A DNA stretch of 64,000 bases from Mesaphorura yosii (Eukaryota; Arthropoda; Collembola; Poduromorpha; Tullbergiidae), in assembly GCA_009869945.1 (NCBI GenBank), contig WIXG01000212.1:1-64000 (forward strand), in the 5' to 3' direction. Positions 35,001 to 50,000 of the stretch are shown here, in pieces. The translations under genes were made by a program, and so were the position numbers. Under the pieces are notes generated by a model that saw only the letters and a program-made list of their open reading frames with translations, made no database searches and was not told where the DNA came from. Position 1 is the stretch's first letter; the number at the start of each line of letters is the position of its first letter.

Positions 35001-38000
35001 ACATTGCCGTGCTCGCTCGCGTATGAGTTGTTGGTTGTTGATTTGTGCCTGAATAATTCAGTGCCTGCCTGCCTGTCTGAATTTAGTATTTGGTTCATTC
35101 CACTTGATTTGTGCCGAATAAACAAAAATCAGCACTCGAAATCTACACAAGCTGGAAATTCTTTTGAGTTTTGACAGACGCGACGCACAAGAGGCGGACC
35201 GACAATTTCAAAAGACACGAAACACGAGTCTGGCTTATTCGGCATTTAGCATTTAACGTGGCGTTTTAAACAAATTCTTGTACTGTACTGCATTTAATCT
35301 TGATGACTAGGCTCATTGGACTCATGCAGACTAAAGCTACAAGGCGTCGTTGTTTATTTTTATTTCTGGAATTGGAATTTATACATCGTAATTTATGTCC
35401 CGCAAAATCACTATCACTATCACTGGCATGGTTCGGCTCGGCATATCACAAAATGTCAAGGCGGTCGTAAAACGAGGAACACACGGAATCTTGTGTCTTG
35501 TCTTGTTAAATTGGTCATCACTCATTTCTGATTTTTCGCTTCGTTGCGAGCCGAGTACGAGCAGAACACTGCGTCGTAGTCAGTCGTTCGTACGTTTGGC
35601 TTGACCTTTTGTGCGGCCTGGCAATGTTGGCAATGGCAAGATGATTAGAGTACATTTTTCGTACGTTTATCGTTAATTCGTCGATGCATCATCTCAATTA
35701 AATTATAATACGTACATGTGCATGTATTTTGAGTTCAATGCCATTTAACGCAAGCCAGCGCATAAAAAGTGTCAAAGGAGAAGAGAAGATGCGCTGGTTG
35801 CTTCAACGAAAACGAGATTTTATTTTACGAGATTGGATGATGCGACTTTTAAGATTGGTTTTGACATTTTTAACACATACTCAAAAAGAAGTACGAGTAG
35901 AGAGGCAACAAAGAAGAAGCTGCAGCTCCTCGTTGGTATAGTAATGAGCTTCATGCAATGCTGTGCAGCGCGGAGGAAGTGGAAGACTGATTTACATGTT
36001 GCGTGTAATGTGTCTTGTCCCGAGACATTAACGACGATATTGTTTGTTGTATCTCGGATTCACTTTGTCCCCGAAACACAAAACAGCGACTCCTCCAACG
36101 CATCTTGCCGTCCTTTTTGCCGTGATTTGACTTTCCCATTACCAGCCTCAGCCTGGCATAGGCAAAGTAGTTGTAGTTTGAGTCGAGTTTAGGTTGAACC
36201 TCTTCTGGAATGAGTCTGGGGCAAAAAATGCCAATGCGAAATAAATCTGAGCCACCATCTGTCGCACTTCCCTTCATTGCACGCTTGCCGGCATTGCAAG
36301 CTCCAGGAATTCTCTCCGTCGTCACTCCACTCTACTTCTTTATCCTTTAACTGCCGCGCTGTGGGCTGTGGGGTTGACTTGGCTTTTTGGGTTAAAAGTA
36401 CGAAAGTTCGTCGCCTGGCGCCTTATGCCTGTCTCCATTTTAGGCAGGCAAATACTAAAATACCAGAAATAGACAGACGGTAATCCATTTCTTGATGTAA
36501 TGTACGATCCCTCGTCTGTGAGAGGTCAGTTACTCCACGCCGTGTTGTATTAGTGAGGCGACAGGCGAAGGCCTGTCGTTATCGTCATGGTCTTGTCGGT
36601 ATGAAAAAGTGTCAAATGCATTTTCGTTTTAAAATATCAACCCGTGAATGGCAGACAGAGTTTATTGCCTGGATGAGTCATGCCAATCTGCCATCGCATT
36701 ACGAATACGAACCTCAGCTCGGCCGGCCGGTCGGCCGACGTTGGCAGTTATGAGTTGACTTGACGTTGACACCAAAGTGAGAACTGACAAAATGAAAGTA
36801 CAGTGAAGGGATTTGAGATTTGAATTTGACAGACGACGACAATGACAATGACAATCAAACAGTCACTTTGGTTATTCACGTACGACGTGGCTTGAGGACA
36901 AACGCGAAAAGGCTAAATTTGATCATAAAATGCTGTATAAGTGCTGAGTACTGGAAGGAAAAAGGAAGGAAGGAAGTGGCATAGCATTAGCAAAGACCAA
37001 AGACACAGTTGCATCTCGGCATTTCGCCGTCAAGTTTTGGCCGCACGCCTAATTGCTCGCACTCACATGTGCCATGCCACGCCATTTGCGGGCGCGGGCG
37101 GTTTGGTTTATTATGCAGGTTGGGAGACAGAAGACACAGACTGCGTCGTGCGTCTGAGACAATTCATGATTGAGTTTGATAAATGGGTACATGTAGCATG
37201 TATTATGTAATGAGAGCATGTTATCTTGCCAAGGCGGCGGCGGCGGTGCGGTTTCTTGACTCTTGGCCAAACGCAGCACGCATTGGAGCATTGAAGGCTT
37301 GGCCACGCCAAGCCGCTGAATGATGCAGTAATGAATGTAATGATGTGCTGTGTAGGCCCAATAATTGATGAGCCCACATTTCCAATAAAAATGCACGAGC
37401 ATTCCGAGGCCAAGTGTAAATTTTGGGGAATGAGAGTGAAAGCCATAAATTTCAGCGTAAAGCAAAGGCGAAGGGGATGCCAAAGGTTAAAGAACTGGCT
37501 TCTAGACAAGACAAGAGGCTAAGAGAGGTCGGTCTGTACTCGGTCGGGATACCAAAAGCCAAAAATGGTCCATGAGTTTATGGGACTGTAAATCTTCATC
37601 ATGCAATTGGACTAATTATCGAATCGAGAAAGAAGCAAGGAGCAAGCAAGCAGGGCGTTGTGCGGCGCAGGCCGCAAAGTAAACGACGTCTGACGCCTTT
37701 TGTTTTCATACTTGCACTTGTGAGATAACAAATTGAGCCAATCAGCTGCTGTATTTGTACTTATGCACTTGGTCACAGCACGTACGAAGATGGCCATAGC
37801 CTTGAGCCAACCTGAAGAGCCGTTTAATTACACGTTGTTTGTTGCTATTGTTGTAGCTCATAAAGATGTTGATAAGATGACTCACTCAGTGCACAGCCTC
37901 ATTACTGTGTAGGTGGATTGGCCGCACTTTCAATGAAATTTTATTATAGCGAGCCATGCCAGTCGTCAAGCCGTCTTTTCTTTGTGTGATGATCATTTTC

Positions 38001-41000
38001 TTTCCATTTCAGCGTGCAGACGCAGTGCAAAATAGCAAAATGCAGCGTCACTTCAGTTCAGTACGTTTGTGCAGTGGCTGGCTTAAAAACTGCTTAAATT
38101 GTGTTCTTTGACGTTTGTGTTTTGCGTTATTGCGAAGTTGAGAGAGTTTTGGCGATGCGATACGCAGTTTGATCTCTGCTTGCATTTGAGTGGTAGTCAT
38201 AGTGTTGCCTCGTTTGTATCGTAATTCACAATTGCAATGGAGATTAGGTTCTAATTACGTTACGAGCTCGTTGGTCTTTGTCTTTGAAGTTGAGTTTGAG
38301 TTCAGTATGAGATAGAGTTCGAGTTGAATGTGGGAGTTGGTCGACGTCGACTGTCGACCCTCTGCGCTGCACTGCTCTTGTCTTCTCATCTGTATTTATT
38401 ATTGTTAATAATTCCACTCCAGTCAGTTGAAATAAGATTTTGATCTTGTGTGTGTTGTGCCCGTGCATTGCATTGCGTTGAAGGCTCGACCAGAATTTTT
38501 ATTACTCGCTTCTATTCTATTCTACGCACTCGACAAGCTCGTCTTCATTTGTTTATATCAAAATACACGTACGAGCACACGTACGTGGATTTTGAGATGA
38601 TGGTCAAGTGAAGAGCAGACCAGTCAGCAGTGAATAAGAGGAAAGAGTGCGATGTGCGAAGCAGAGCGCAGAATGCAATTGGCATTTAGTGGTTTGGTTT
38701 CATTCTGTACACACGTACGCAACGCTGCACGCTGTACGCATTCGATACGGGCTTTCTTAATAGCTGTCCGCTGTATTTGCGTATAATTTATGGTAATAGC
38801 GGAATTAAGTAAGAGAACAAGTCGATCCTGAATCCTACGTCCGGCCAAGCAGATGGCTGTTAACAAGAATCTCAATTAAATCGGTTTCTCAAATTTCAAG
38901 TTTCTGGGAGCGGCGAACAGCCAACAACGAGCGACTGAGAACATTGACTTGACCATGATCGTTCTTTAATCTTAGGCAGTCTTGAATTCAGCGTCCAGCA
39001 GCGAACATTGTGAGTGAGTGAAGTAAAGGCCAATTTCATTGGAAGTGCGAATGCGAATTCTTGTGCGTACATATCATCAATCACAATCACAGTGCAGTTC
39101 AAAGTGTTTATGTTCACGGTTCACAGATTTTAAATCGAGTAACTCACAATTCGCGCCTGACATCGATCAACTCCAATCTTGCCATTGCCACGAAGCCTTG
39201 AGCAAAGTGATTGTTGAGTACATTTAATAATCACCGCGAACTCGAGATATTTTGGTACAAGGACAACGCTGACGCGGCCGCGACCACACGTGTAGCTTAA
39301 TTGTGGCGTGTGGTGTAAGTTAATTCATCCGCCGAGGTGTGAATTACAATTTACGAGCCGTTTGCCACACACGAACAGGCCAGCAAAGGCACCGCACCGC
39401 GTCCACGTGCGAGTTCAGTGCGTCTCTTTTAATTAAATCCATCATCATCTCGTTCTTGTTTAGGCTCGTAATAAGAAATTAAATGAGGTGGTGCTTCGAA
39501 TTCCAAATAAAGCCAGAGCACGTCAGAGTCACTCAGTCTGAGTTTTCCTGTGCGTGGTGCAACTTTTTAAATCTTAATTCTCAAATGCTAAGATCCAATT
39601 TTGGCGAAATGGCCGAGTTTTGAGGTGCATGCGGCAGTGCGGGCGATAAGCCGACTTACGACGATGACGAGGAAGTTAAAACTCAAACTCATTGAACTGA
39701 AACGCAGGCCAAGCCACGCACGAGCACACGCATTTGATAACGAAGTAGCTACTGTGGCTTATGGCATGTGGCACGACTCATCTGCCGTCTGCTCCTTCGC
39801 TTAAGTCCCTTCATGGGCTCAGCTCTTTATTATGGTGCAAAGTTCAATCCAATCCACTGCCTTAATGTGTAATGTGTGCAGCAACAGCAAGTAATTGCCA
39901 ACACTAACGCCGAGTGTGATAACGCACAAATTACAATCACTGCAACGAACGCAACAACAGCAACATGGTGCATGGTTCCTGCTCTTCCTCGTTCCGTTGT
40001 GCGCCTGCACGTGGACTTTTGGTCTGCCTGTGGTTAGGCGAAGCTGGAGTTGGTAGAAACTTTCTTAATTAACTAATTGAGACTGGCAAGGCAAAGATTA
40101 AAGAACGGGAACTTGGCAGTGGAAATGAACTGTGACTGTAGGCCTAGTCTAGTTGACTCGAGTCTCGATCTTGTGACAGTGACGCTGACGCTGATTGGAA
40201 CGTGTGGTCCTTGTCTTTGCCTCAGTCCTTGGCCGCCGTGACCGTGACTCGTGTGTCCTGAGTCATGTACCACAACGGCTCGGCCTCGGCCGGAAGTGGC
40301 GGCAGCGGTGGATCGAGCAGCTCCATCAGTGCAGCAGCCAGTGTGAGCGTGAAGTCCAATGGAGCCGCCGGCCACGTGCATGTGCCAGCGCCCCATCACC
40401 TCTTCAGCGAGAGAGACCCCGGTTCCGCCGGCAAGAAGAAAGTACACGTGCACATGAGCAGTCGGCTTATCAACTCCGACAATTGGAACCCCAACCCAGC
40501 CGCTCTTCCACCGCCACGTCAAGTTCAGGCGCATAGTCACGTGCACGCACATGCGCTTGGTGGCTCGTCGTCTTCGCTCTTCAGCCAGCTTTCTGCGTCT
40601 GCCATCAAACGAGAGCGCGAACGTGAACGAGAACGTGAGCCGCGTCCCCGTGTGAATCACAATCACCGGCATTCGAGCGTCCACAGCCACGGCCACAGCC
40701 AAGAAGCATCTACACAAAGCGGTCTGCTCGTCCGGAGCTCATCGGCCCGCTCCACGATTCCGTCCGAACCCCCACCCATCATCCCCTACCCGCGGGTCGT
40801 GTCCACGAACCCTTGCATTCCTTCACAGCCACAGCCACGATCTTCGGTGCTGAGCATGAGCAACTACGGAAGCGGCAGCTCGGGCGGGAGCGGCAGTGGC
40901 GGCCCGCAGAGCGACAACTGGGTGGACCTCGAAGAGCTGTACCGCTGGCTGCAAGAGCTGGAAGACACAAAAGTACCTGCACCTCCACAGAGACATTTCT

Positions 41001-44000
41001 CCTGCAATTGCCGAGGCGTTGGCATCGGCGTCGGCGGTAGTTTCAGTGATGAAGATAATAATTCGGGTAATCTTGACCTCATTCACTGCCCGCTCTGTGC
41101 ATTGCAACCGAGAAACGAGTAATGTGTCGGGAGGCGAAAGTCGATTCGATTCGAGTATTTTTGTCTACCCCGTGAGTTTGCAGTTTGCAGGGCACAAAAT
41201 CTTGCGTTTGAGAAAAACAGGATTGAGAAATGTAATTACAAAAGTTTCAGTCTGACTGGGATCGCGGTCCAGAGCAGAGCAGGGATATAAAACCGAACCG
41301 AACGGGGCTTACTCTTTCTGGTCCGACTCCGTACTCCATAAGAATTAGGATGAAAGATGAAAGAACAAAATGAAAAATGGAGTCTAATAAAAGCCGTTGC
41401 TCGCGGACGAGATAAATCATCCTGGCTGGCTTTAATAACCGACTCGAGATTAAAATTAAATTACTGCCTGCAATGCTTGCTTGGTCGATATTCGCATTCG
41501 CGATTCCTGCTCGCCATTCTCGCTCTCATTAAATCGGTTTGTTGTTTCGCGTATGGTATTTCGCTGGCCTTTGTTAACTTTCATTGCACTGCATTATAAT
41601 ATGTCTGCCCGCCGGCTGAAGTCAAGTCAAGCACTTTCACTGCCGGTATGCATGCACTTTGCAGTAGACACGAATTCGAGTGTGTAATTTGAGTAGGTGT
41701 TTGTCTATTTTTGTATACTTGGATGACGCACTTCAAAGTTAAGCGAATTTGTCAGGTTGGTTGATTCCTTCATTCATTTGAGCAACTTTTCCCGACGTGT
41801 CTCGTCGTGTCGCGTTGTAAAGTTTGCCTTTGTAGTTTGCATTTCGCATGTTGACAGTCTCCTTGACCCTGAAATATGAAAATGAGAAGGTGGGCCTGTC
41901 TGGTGTGGACGGACAGATCGATGGGTCGATCTCAGCCCTCAGCATCTCCTTCATTGTTAAAATGGCCATTATGTTTAAGCGCTGCAGTGATGCAGGTTTG
42001 CAGTGTGAAGTGTGCTTTATATCCTGTGCTTTGCTGTGGTGGTTCCTGTCCCACAAATTGAGATTTATCCGAAGCCTCGCCATTTGTTTTGCAATAAACT
42101 TCCAATTTTATTACGAATACGGCTATGACTCGATTTTGCGCTGACAAAAGGCTATATGTTTCAAGCGTTGGTGTATTTGTGTGTTTGTATGGAATCTGCA
42201 CGACACAAATCGGATCCTCTCCCGCTGTGATGTACGATCCATAAAAGCAGTTGTCCAGTCCACCGGTGTGGAAATAAACTCGACCAGGCCAGAGACTGAA
42301 GCTGCGAGCCAAATTGTAATTGTGATGATTTTGGCTGACTTTGGAATTGTCGTCTGCCCGGCCGGTGTTGGCTATGGCTTTGTTGTCGTTCGCTGATCTT
42401 TTTAATAATTTTTGATTGAATGGAATGAAATTCGCCACAAAAAGCAAATCAAACGCAAAAAAAGGTTGGCTTGGTTTTGCACTGGAAATGGCAATATTTT
42501 TCTTTGAAATGAAAGAGAAAGAGAAAATCCACGTGTGGAAGAGCCGCTCGTCAGAAGAAAGTCGCCCGTCGCGTCAGGAGAAAGCCATTTGAGACGGCAA
42601 CGTGCTCGCGTTCCCATTTCATTTGTAGTAAAGATAATGTCAGTGTCGAGTCGAGTCGAGATCCTCTGTCGCATATGTCGGATGAGAATGAGATTGGATG
42701 AATGTTGGTTGGTTGTTGGCTTGGCTTTCGCTTTGCTTGGTGAAGATGTTGTTCAACAATTGCGTTTGTACTTATTAACAAGCTACAAGCTACAATGTAC
42801 GAGTTTATCTTGTCTTCCTGTTTTGTTTTCGTGTACGAGAATGCGGGAGCCGAGCTCTTGAGTGCGGGTCTCGAGAATGTGGAGGCAATAATAATGAATC
42901 TGGTTATCTGCTCCACAGCTCGACAAACTCGGCTACTCTCTCGATCTTTCTTCCGCGTCCGCATTTCGTGTGGATAATTTCTGATTAGAGCAGACTAAGA
43001 TTCATGGGGAGACCGGCGAAGAACGCAATTTCTCATTCGATCCCCGCGAGACTCATTTTCTTCACCTTCCTTGTGCATCCAGGAGTATTGTGCCGTGCGG
43101 CTTCGCTACACTGTTTTCGTGTTTCTGTCTCATTATGACGACTGCATAAGACTTTGTGTTCCGCATGCACATAAAATTGGCAGTATTCATCCGATTTTAG
43201 TTGTAATTATCCGCTCTTCTATTTCGAGACCATTGTTTAGCCAAGAAATGCTTTAGTTTCTGGATTCGCCACTCACGACGGCGCCACGACAAGAATTATT
43301 GTGTATTGGAATGAAGTTGTAGACAATGTGTGGGAGAAGTTAAATTTCTTAGCCCCAGTCAGCACAATGCCGAATGCCGGCAGGGCAGTGGCGGTATTGA
43401 TAATCGATAAAAGCGGAAATTCCACACATCACACTGGAACTGCAAATTCTTGACTTGACTTGGCTGTGTCTGTTGGCTTCGGTTTCCTGTAATTGAAATT
43501 GAGCTCAAGCACCCGGCACGCTGAACTGAGTACGCAGAAGGCAGAAGACTACGACTACGAATCGGTGTGCCGATTGCGAATCTAGGTTATAAATCGATCT
43601 AATCACCATCACCATCATCATTAAAATAGACAAGCGTTGGAATGTTTCATAAACTCTAGACGCGGGTCTCGAATGCCGGCGGGAGAGCGAACGGACGGGC
43701 GATTATGAAATAAATACATAGACTGAAATGTGAGATCGATTAAGTTGCTCGAGTTCCAGCTAGGAAACTAAATTCAACGTGAATGTGTACATTATGAAGT
43801 ATTTATGGTCTTTGAAAATGAATTGGATGACTACAAACGTGAAGAGAGCAATTTATGGTGCTGGTCGCGGCTTTTGGGCTTGACGTTGCCCTTATTTATG
43901 CAATTTATGCTGTACGCTTGGCTTAAATCTTGCACTACACGCTTGAGCTTGCGAAATGCGAATACAAATAAAAATCGAGCAACCGCAAAAGTACGTACGA

Positions 44001-47000
44001 GTTACGCGCGTTTAAGCCTTCACTAATTTGATTTATGTTCTTGTCTGACTTACAGGTGATATTACACAGAAGGGATACGAGAAGAAGAGATCGCGGATCC
44101 TCGCGCCGTATCTGCCTAAGCAGTCTCTCGGTAAGTACCTGCCGTAGCGTATTCACTCCATTAACATTATTAATGCCCGTGTATTCGCGTGCCGGATCAA
44201 AAACGCGACGCGTGGGAGACAAAATTGAGCCCATTTTCCCGTTCCGTTCCGGGCCGCTGTCGGAAATTGCAATTATTGTAATTCGAGTTGTGGCGTTTCC
44301 ATTTAAATTCATTTCGCGAGTGCAACGCGACCCATAAATGTAATTCTGCAATATTTACGTGGCGAGCACGAGAGTTATTGTGCTCGCTACTCTGCATACG
44401 AATTGTGAGCCCGCATCATGCGCGAATAATAACCGTCATAATGGATGCGCCGTGCAGAATCAGAATTCTGTGCCTGCCTGCGTGGAAATAAAGCACTGGA
44501 ACATCTTCCACCACACAATAGACTTGAAGAAAAGAAAAGATCACGGCTAAGAACGAGAATGGGAATGAGAAAGGAGTTGTCTGAGTTCTAAATGCAGAAC
44601 ACGAGAAACCTCTTCTCTTTCGCCCTTTCTCTTGCTGCTTACGCTGCGCCCGATGCTTGGGGTCTTGTATTAGTTTTTAATGTAACCGAAGAATGAGCAC
44701 AGTCGAGGAGAAGAATCATCAAGATTTTATAGGAATAAAATACGCGCGAGGCGATGGGGGCTGGGGGCACGGAATTAAAGTTTTATTTTTAACTTTAGTT
44801 TCAAAGGCGAAGAAAGCAAGTCGCGAAAACTTTGGAAGACGAAAGCGAGCACCAAAGAGAAAGTAAAGTAGTTTTGGATCAAATTAGTTTCGAATCCTTC
44901 CACTTGATCTGTCACGCGGCGAAAACCCGACGCACGCAGCATAAAAGAAAAGGCAAAAGCAAAAGGCACAGAAGAAATCTTGACAGATTGCAAAAATCCT
45001 AATTTGCTGATTCACGATTCACGTCTTTATTAATCGCGTTCTTTTCCATTTTAATTTCAGCTCCAAAGTCAAATGAGGGGTCGGCGAGTCCGAGCACTCG
45101 CGCCAAGCGGCGGGCGCATCGTCGGCTCACGCGGAATGAGAGCAGATACCACTCAGGTAAGTTTTTGTCGATGCTCGATAGACTGGATTTCCTCAGGAAT
45201 TGTTGTGATGACTGTGACACCTAAATTGACACTGACACTCGTGCGTGTACGTATACGTGACTTCATTCATTTCTTCTTACATTCACGCACACATTCTTCT
45301 TCACAACAAAAGCAGAGATCTGTAGACGTGAGATTCGCGCTAATACACTACAAAACTGAAAGATTCACTTTTCATTGATTTCGAGTTCAGCCTGTCAGAG
45401 TTTTGGCAATGAAATACGTTTCAGTATTTCGTATTTCTCGCGCAGGCTCGTCCGAAATCAAGTATTTTGCTATTCTTTCCGAATGCTTTTTCTGCAAGCG
45501 TGGTTTATCATTCATAGAATTTGCACAAAATTACTCGATTTGACATTTTTAAAGCTTCTCCCTGCATGACATGCGACATGGCAAGCAAGCGTGCGTATGT
45601 GCGAAAGTGCGTGCCACCCGTTTTATTGTTACTGCGCCAAATGCCAAGCTAAACCAAAGCAGTGCTGTGCGAATAATTGGACCCAAACTTTGCTGCTGCG
45701 CGCAAGTTCCAGAATTTATTCACCGTAGCGTCGCCAATACACGAGCGGGCGGTGACGCTGAGAAACTATTTTAATGAGAAAAATTTATGTAAAATTCCGA
45801 CCGAGTTTCGTGACATTTTCTGTTTTCTGGAATTTGCACTTTTAAGACTTTTATGTTGTGCTATGCTGTGAAACCAGTCGCAGCAAGTGACGGGAAGAAG
45901 ATTGCCGATTGCCGGCTGCAGATTGTAGGTATTCCCAGATGCTATTAACTCGTCCCGTCGTCGTATCGCATGTACACTCGAGATTTGCAATCAAACGTGT
46001 CCGTGTCGCCTGCATTCATTCCGTGACGTGGCGTGTGTTGTAAACCGTCTCCCCTGCATTGTTAGTGTAGGTGGATAAGATAAGATAAGACGTCTAACAT
46101 GAGAAGACACGAGATGAGCATGGCGTGGCGTGGCGTGGAGCGTGAAATCGTGTTTTGATGAAAGGCTCCACTTTTACATTTTACTTCATTCATTGCCACT
46201 TGCCTCTGCTCCTGCAGAGTTTTATCGCCTGCTTTCTCCTCCAACGCACGCATTGTGTTTTGTAACGCCGGAAAGGAAAGGCGTCATAAAACGGCAGCAG
46301 CGAAGAGCGCATGTTATTAAAATGGATAAGGACACAAAATACGCGTACATTGCAGGCACGCTGTAAAATTCACGGAACAGCACAGCAAAGCAAGGCAAGG
46401 AATTTGATGCACCAATTTGTTTATCCGTGCTCATATTTTATAACAAAGCCAGGCAGCACGTTTGTTTGTGAGTCCCACGTCGGCAAATAATCATGTCAAC
46501 ATGTGGCGAAATGCGAAATTGCGTATTGCAAATTCGATCTACAAACACAAAAATGATCGCAATCTTAGCTAAGCCGTTCATTGTCATCTTGCAATCTGTT
46601 TCTTTTCCACACTTCACAAATCCGCGTCGTAAAAGCCGGATTTATTTTTGCATTTCTATTTGCAATGAGCAATGAATCTTCGGGCACTTTTATTCAGGTT
46701 TCGTATTTCGGGTTGAATGGGCAGTTCAGGTACAATATATTACAATGCAGCAGGGTTTAGGAGTTTGGAATAGAAATCTTTTAATGCGCATCAATTTTTA
46801 AGCAGGGGGTCTCAACTTTTGTAGTTTTCTGGATGCGTATTAGCATTATTTGTACTTTGTGCTGTCCATTGGACTGTCGTCTATTTGTAGATTCCATTTT
46901 TTCCGCGCCGTGACGGTCGCGACGTTTATCCGTTTCCAGGCTGAAGATGAACAGGAAGTTCGAGGCAGCAGCTGAGCAGCTGCCTCGTCTCGTAAAGTTC

Positions 47001-50000
47001 CTTTTCCGTAAATAGTAAATAAATGCTCAAAGTTCAAGTCGAAGAAGTGCAGTTGAAATAAAATATTCCATTCCCTACGCAAAAGAAGCTTTGGACTTGG
47101 ACATTAAAGAATAATCTCCTTCCTTCTGCTTCCTTTTAAAAAATCTCTTGTATTCGTGAAAAATGCGCTCAGCAGCAGCAGCAGCAGCGCAGAGGAGACG
47201 GCAACATTAATTTTTTGCTCGGCAGTCTTTCGTGGTAGATTGATTTCGGCCGTGGGCAATTAGATCAGAGATTTGCTGCGAGGCTGAGATGCAAGCGAAG
47301 CGATCTCAATTAGCGCGAATTCTCGGGATGAGTATTACAAAGAAACAAAAGGCTGGCTAGGCAGGCAGGCCTAGGAACTCAATTTCAAAGATGAGTTTTT
47401 TATTGATTTTATTATCCTCCATTGCACAGGCTTGCGCGTATGATTTAATAATGAATTTATTGAAGATGAACCAGATTAAGCCTTTCAGTGTTCAGCTTAT
47501 TCAGTGCAAGCGAGCGCCTTTACCTTGGGGTCATCATTCTCTTCTCCGAATAATGCACCAGCAATTTGCAATTTACAAAACCACTACACTCTTAAATCTT
47601 AAGTGCTTCAATAAATCCAAATCCGACCGTTTTTTCATTGGACGCTGTGCTATTTGCTTGTCTGAAATGAAAGGTGACTAAACTCAACAAATTGTGCGTC
47701 TCGATTTCGGGTTGCGATTTTCTTCCTGTGCATTTTGAATTTCGAATAGCAGGTCACGTTCGCATTTTTTATTCATTAACCCAAACCAAACCAGACTCCA
47801 GACGAATGACTAAAAGTTTATATAAGTTTTGTTTAGGTTTTTGTTGTGAATTGTTCATGCGAAAAGCGAAACTTCATTTGTGACATTTCGAATTTTGATA
47901 TTCCATGCCTGTTTGCTTGTTCGTGTGTTTGCGTATTGCATGTGCCATTGAATTTGCGGGAATTAATGTCAATATTCTGTCTCGTCTTTTGTGCAGCCAG
48001 TAGGCTTGTTACCGAATGACAATGACTACAGTTTGTCAAATGAGACTATTCAACTTTTACTTTATGTTTATGTCAAATGAGCAGCCAGCCAGCTCAATTG
48101 CTTACTTTTACGGCTACGCACGGCACAAAGACAAGTTAAAGTCAGTAGTCTGCTCTGACATTTTGGTAATTATTACCTTTGAGTCTGCTTTGCTAGACAA
48201 ACTGACTGCGACTGTGACTGCACAATTCAAGTCAGCAGAAAGCGATATGATACATGATACGTGAAACATGATACTCGACTATTGACTGGATATGAGTTGT
48301 GATTGTTTCATTTTGTATGGAAATAATTCGCCCGTACTCTGTGCTCGTGCCCAACCCGTATGCGCATCAGAAAAGAACAAAAGAGAGTTCGCATCGCATC
48401 TTGTGCGTGTGTCAGTGCAACTGTAACTAAACTAACTGCACTGCGACTGTGAAAAATAAGCAATACAGACTAGACAATGTCTGCAGAGAGCTTGCTTGCA
48501 CGGCACGGAGAGATGATTTATACACAATTCGTGATTTATTGTTCTATTTTTACTTGACTTGACTCTTGTACTGTGTGTGCTTCCGTACCCGGATCATGAA
48601 TCTATTTCATTTTGGTGATCTGCTTGCTTTTTGCAGAAGTGCGTCAGGAAGCTGTTCAGCAAGCGCTGGCTGCAATGCAGAGTCGACCGAAGCCTTCGCT
48701 GCCAATGCCTTCCAAACGGACGTCAGTCATGGGAAAGGCCGCTCAAGATCACGCACAACACGAATCAGGTACGAAACACAACTGACTTTCTTCGCTCATG
48801 GATGCCTGAACTCCACCGTTGAATTTGTGAAGTGATATTTTATGAGACAACAGCTGGCTCATAATTTCGCCCGAATATTCCACAAACAAGGCCCGAATTT
48901 CCTTGTCAGGTCGTCTGCGTCGAATGTCGAACCACGCCGTGTCGGTCTGGTCTTGTTTCTGTACGTGTTTCCGGCTACGGGCTTCTCCTGTCACTCCTTT
49001 CTCCCTTTTTGCCCGTTTTCTCGGTCTCTCACACTTCTTTTGTGCTCTGAAGCCCAGGCAGTACTGTAAGCCAGTAAAGTAAAGAATTCTTTGAATTTGA
49101 GCACCACTTTTTGCTTTCCCATTAATTTGTTGCTGAATTTATAATTTTCTGTCCTGTTTTTGTTCTGCTCTGTTCTACTTTTGATACCCGAGACTCGAGC
49201 TCGCAGTCTTCTTTGTCTCAGGCTTCAGCTTCTTTTGTTCTCCTGTTGTCGATTTTGATTCCAATCTCTCCACCGTCTCGGGTTCCATAATTATTTTCTA
49301 CCGGCCCGACCGTGAAATGTGAATTAATGAAACCACACAAATTGCCATTGCCACTCGGCAGCCTGTCATACTTGATACGTCTTTTGTTCCAACCAAATTA
49401 CTTGCGTTTGGTAAATTAAAGAATAGAAAGTAAAGAAGCATGGAAGCAAGCAAAAACAAAAGTGCTTGGTTGGCGAATTTTGTGGGTATTTCGCCTTCGC
49501 GTAAGGAATGAGCGCATCAGCGATCTGGCGGCGGTGGTGACGATTCGTCACTGACGAGATCATGACCATGATCCATGACCATTAATAATTGCATGATGAT
49601 TACGTTGCACATTAATACATTACTTTACACGGCACAGAATGAACTAATTCCACTGTTCGACGAGTTACGCTGTAGCGTAGCCGGATTTCGATGTTTACAA
49701 AACCTTATCTCATCCTTTCGTGAGTTCAGCACTAATCGAACGGTGAACGATCCTGTTCTGTCCTGTCCTGGGTTGGGCCGAGCCAGCTCAGGCTAAACTG
49801 GCAATGGCACTGGCACTGTCGTGCTAAGAATCGCAATTCGCATAATTCGCAAATCGGAATGCAATCAAGTTGTACTGTACCATCTACTCGAATGAAGGAT
49901 TACGAAGAAATTATTATTTAAATATGTAAATACAAGAAGAGGTACTCGTTGCCGTCGTCGTGTGGTAAACTGAGTGAGTCAACGAGCAAGCCAGCCAGAG

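Larger units (their letters stand above)
20159..44055 (+). other. Dip2 intron 1, 23.9 kb, containing two large ORFs
   Basis: The donor gtaagc at 20159 follows a phase-1 exon end, and the acceptor cttacag ends at 44055. The intron splits the DMAP1-binding module. Outside the two ORFs described separately (29273-31708 and 40263-41122), I find no coding-like sequence in 20159-29272, 31709-40262 or 41123-44055: open frames there are short and unbiased. The sequence is full of short simple-sequence patches and CGTACG/ATGCAAAT words, as expected of a large regulatory intron. Confidence 0.85.
45157..48636 (+). other. Dip2 intron 3, 3.5 kb, no gene seen
   Basis: Flanked by exons 3 and 4 with a gtaagt donor and ttttgcag acceptor. 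Contents are simple-sequence patches only: three overlapping GATAAG units at about 46073-46090, TGGCG repeats at about 46121-46138 and a CAG run at about 47170-47188. Open frames are short and lack coding bias. Confidence 0.7.

Noticed and set aside
40073-40717. 214-codon minus-strand frame
   Set aside because: Shadow of the nested plus-strand ORF at 40263, whose GC-rich low-complexity codons keep several frames open.
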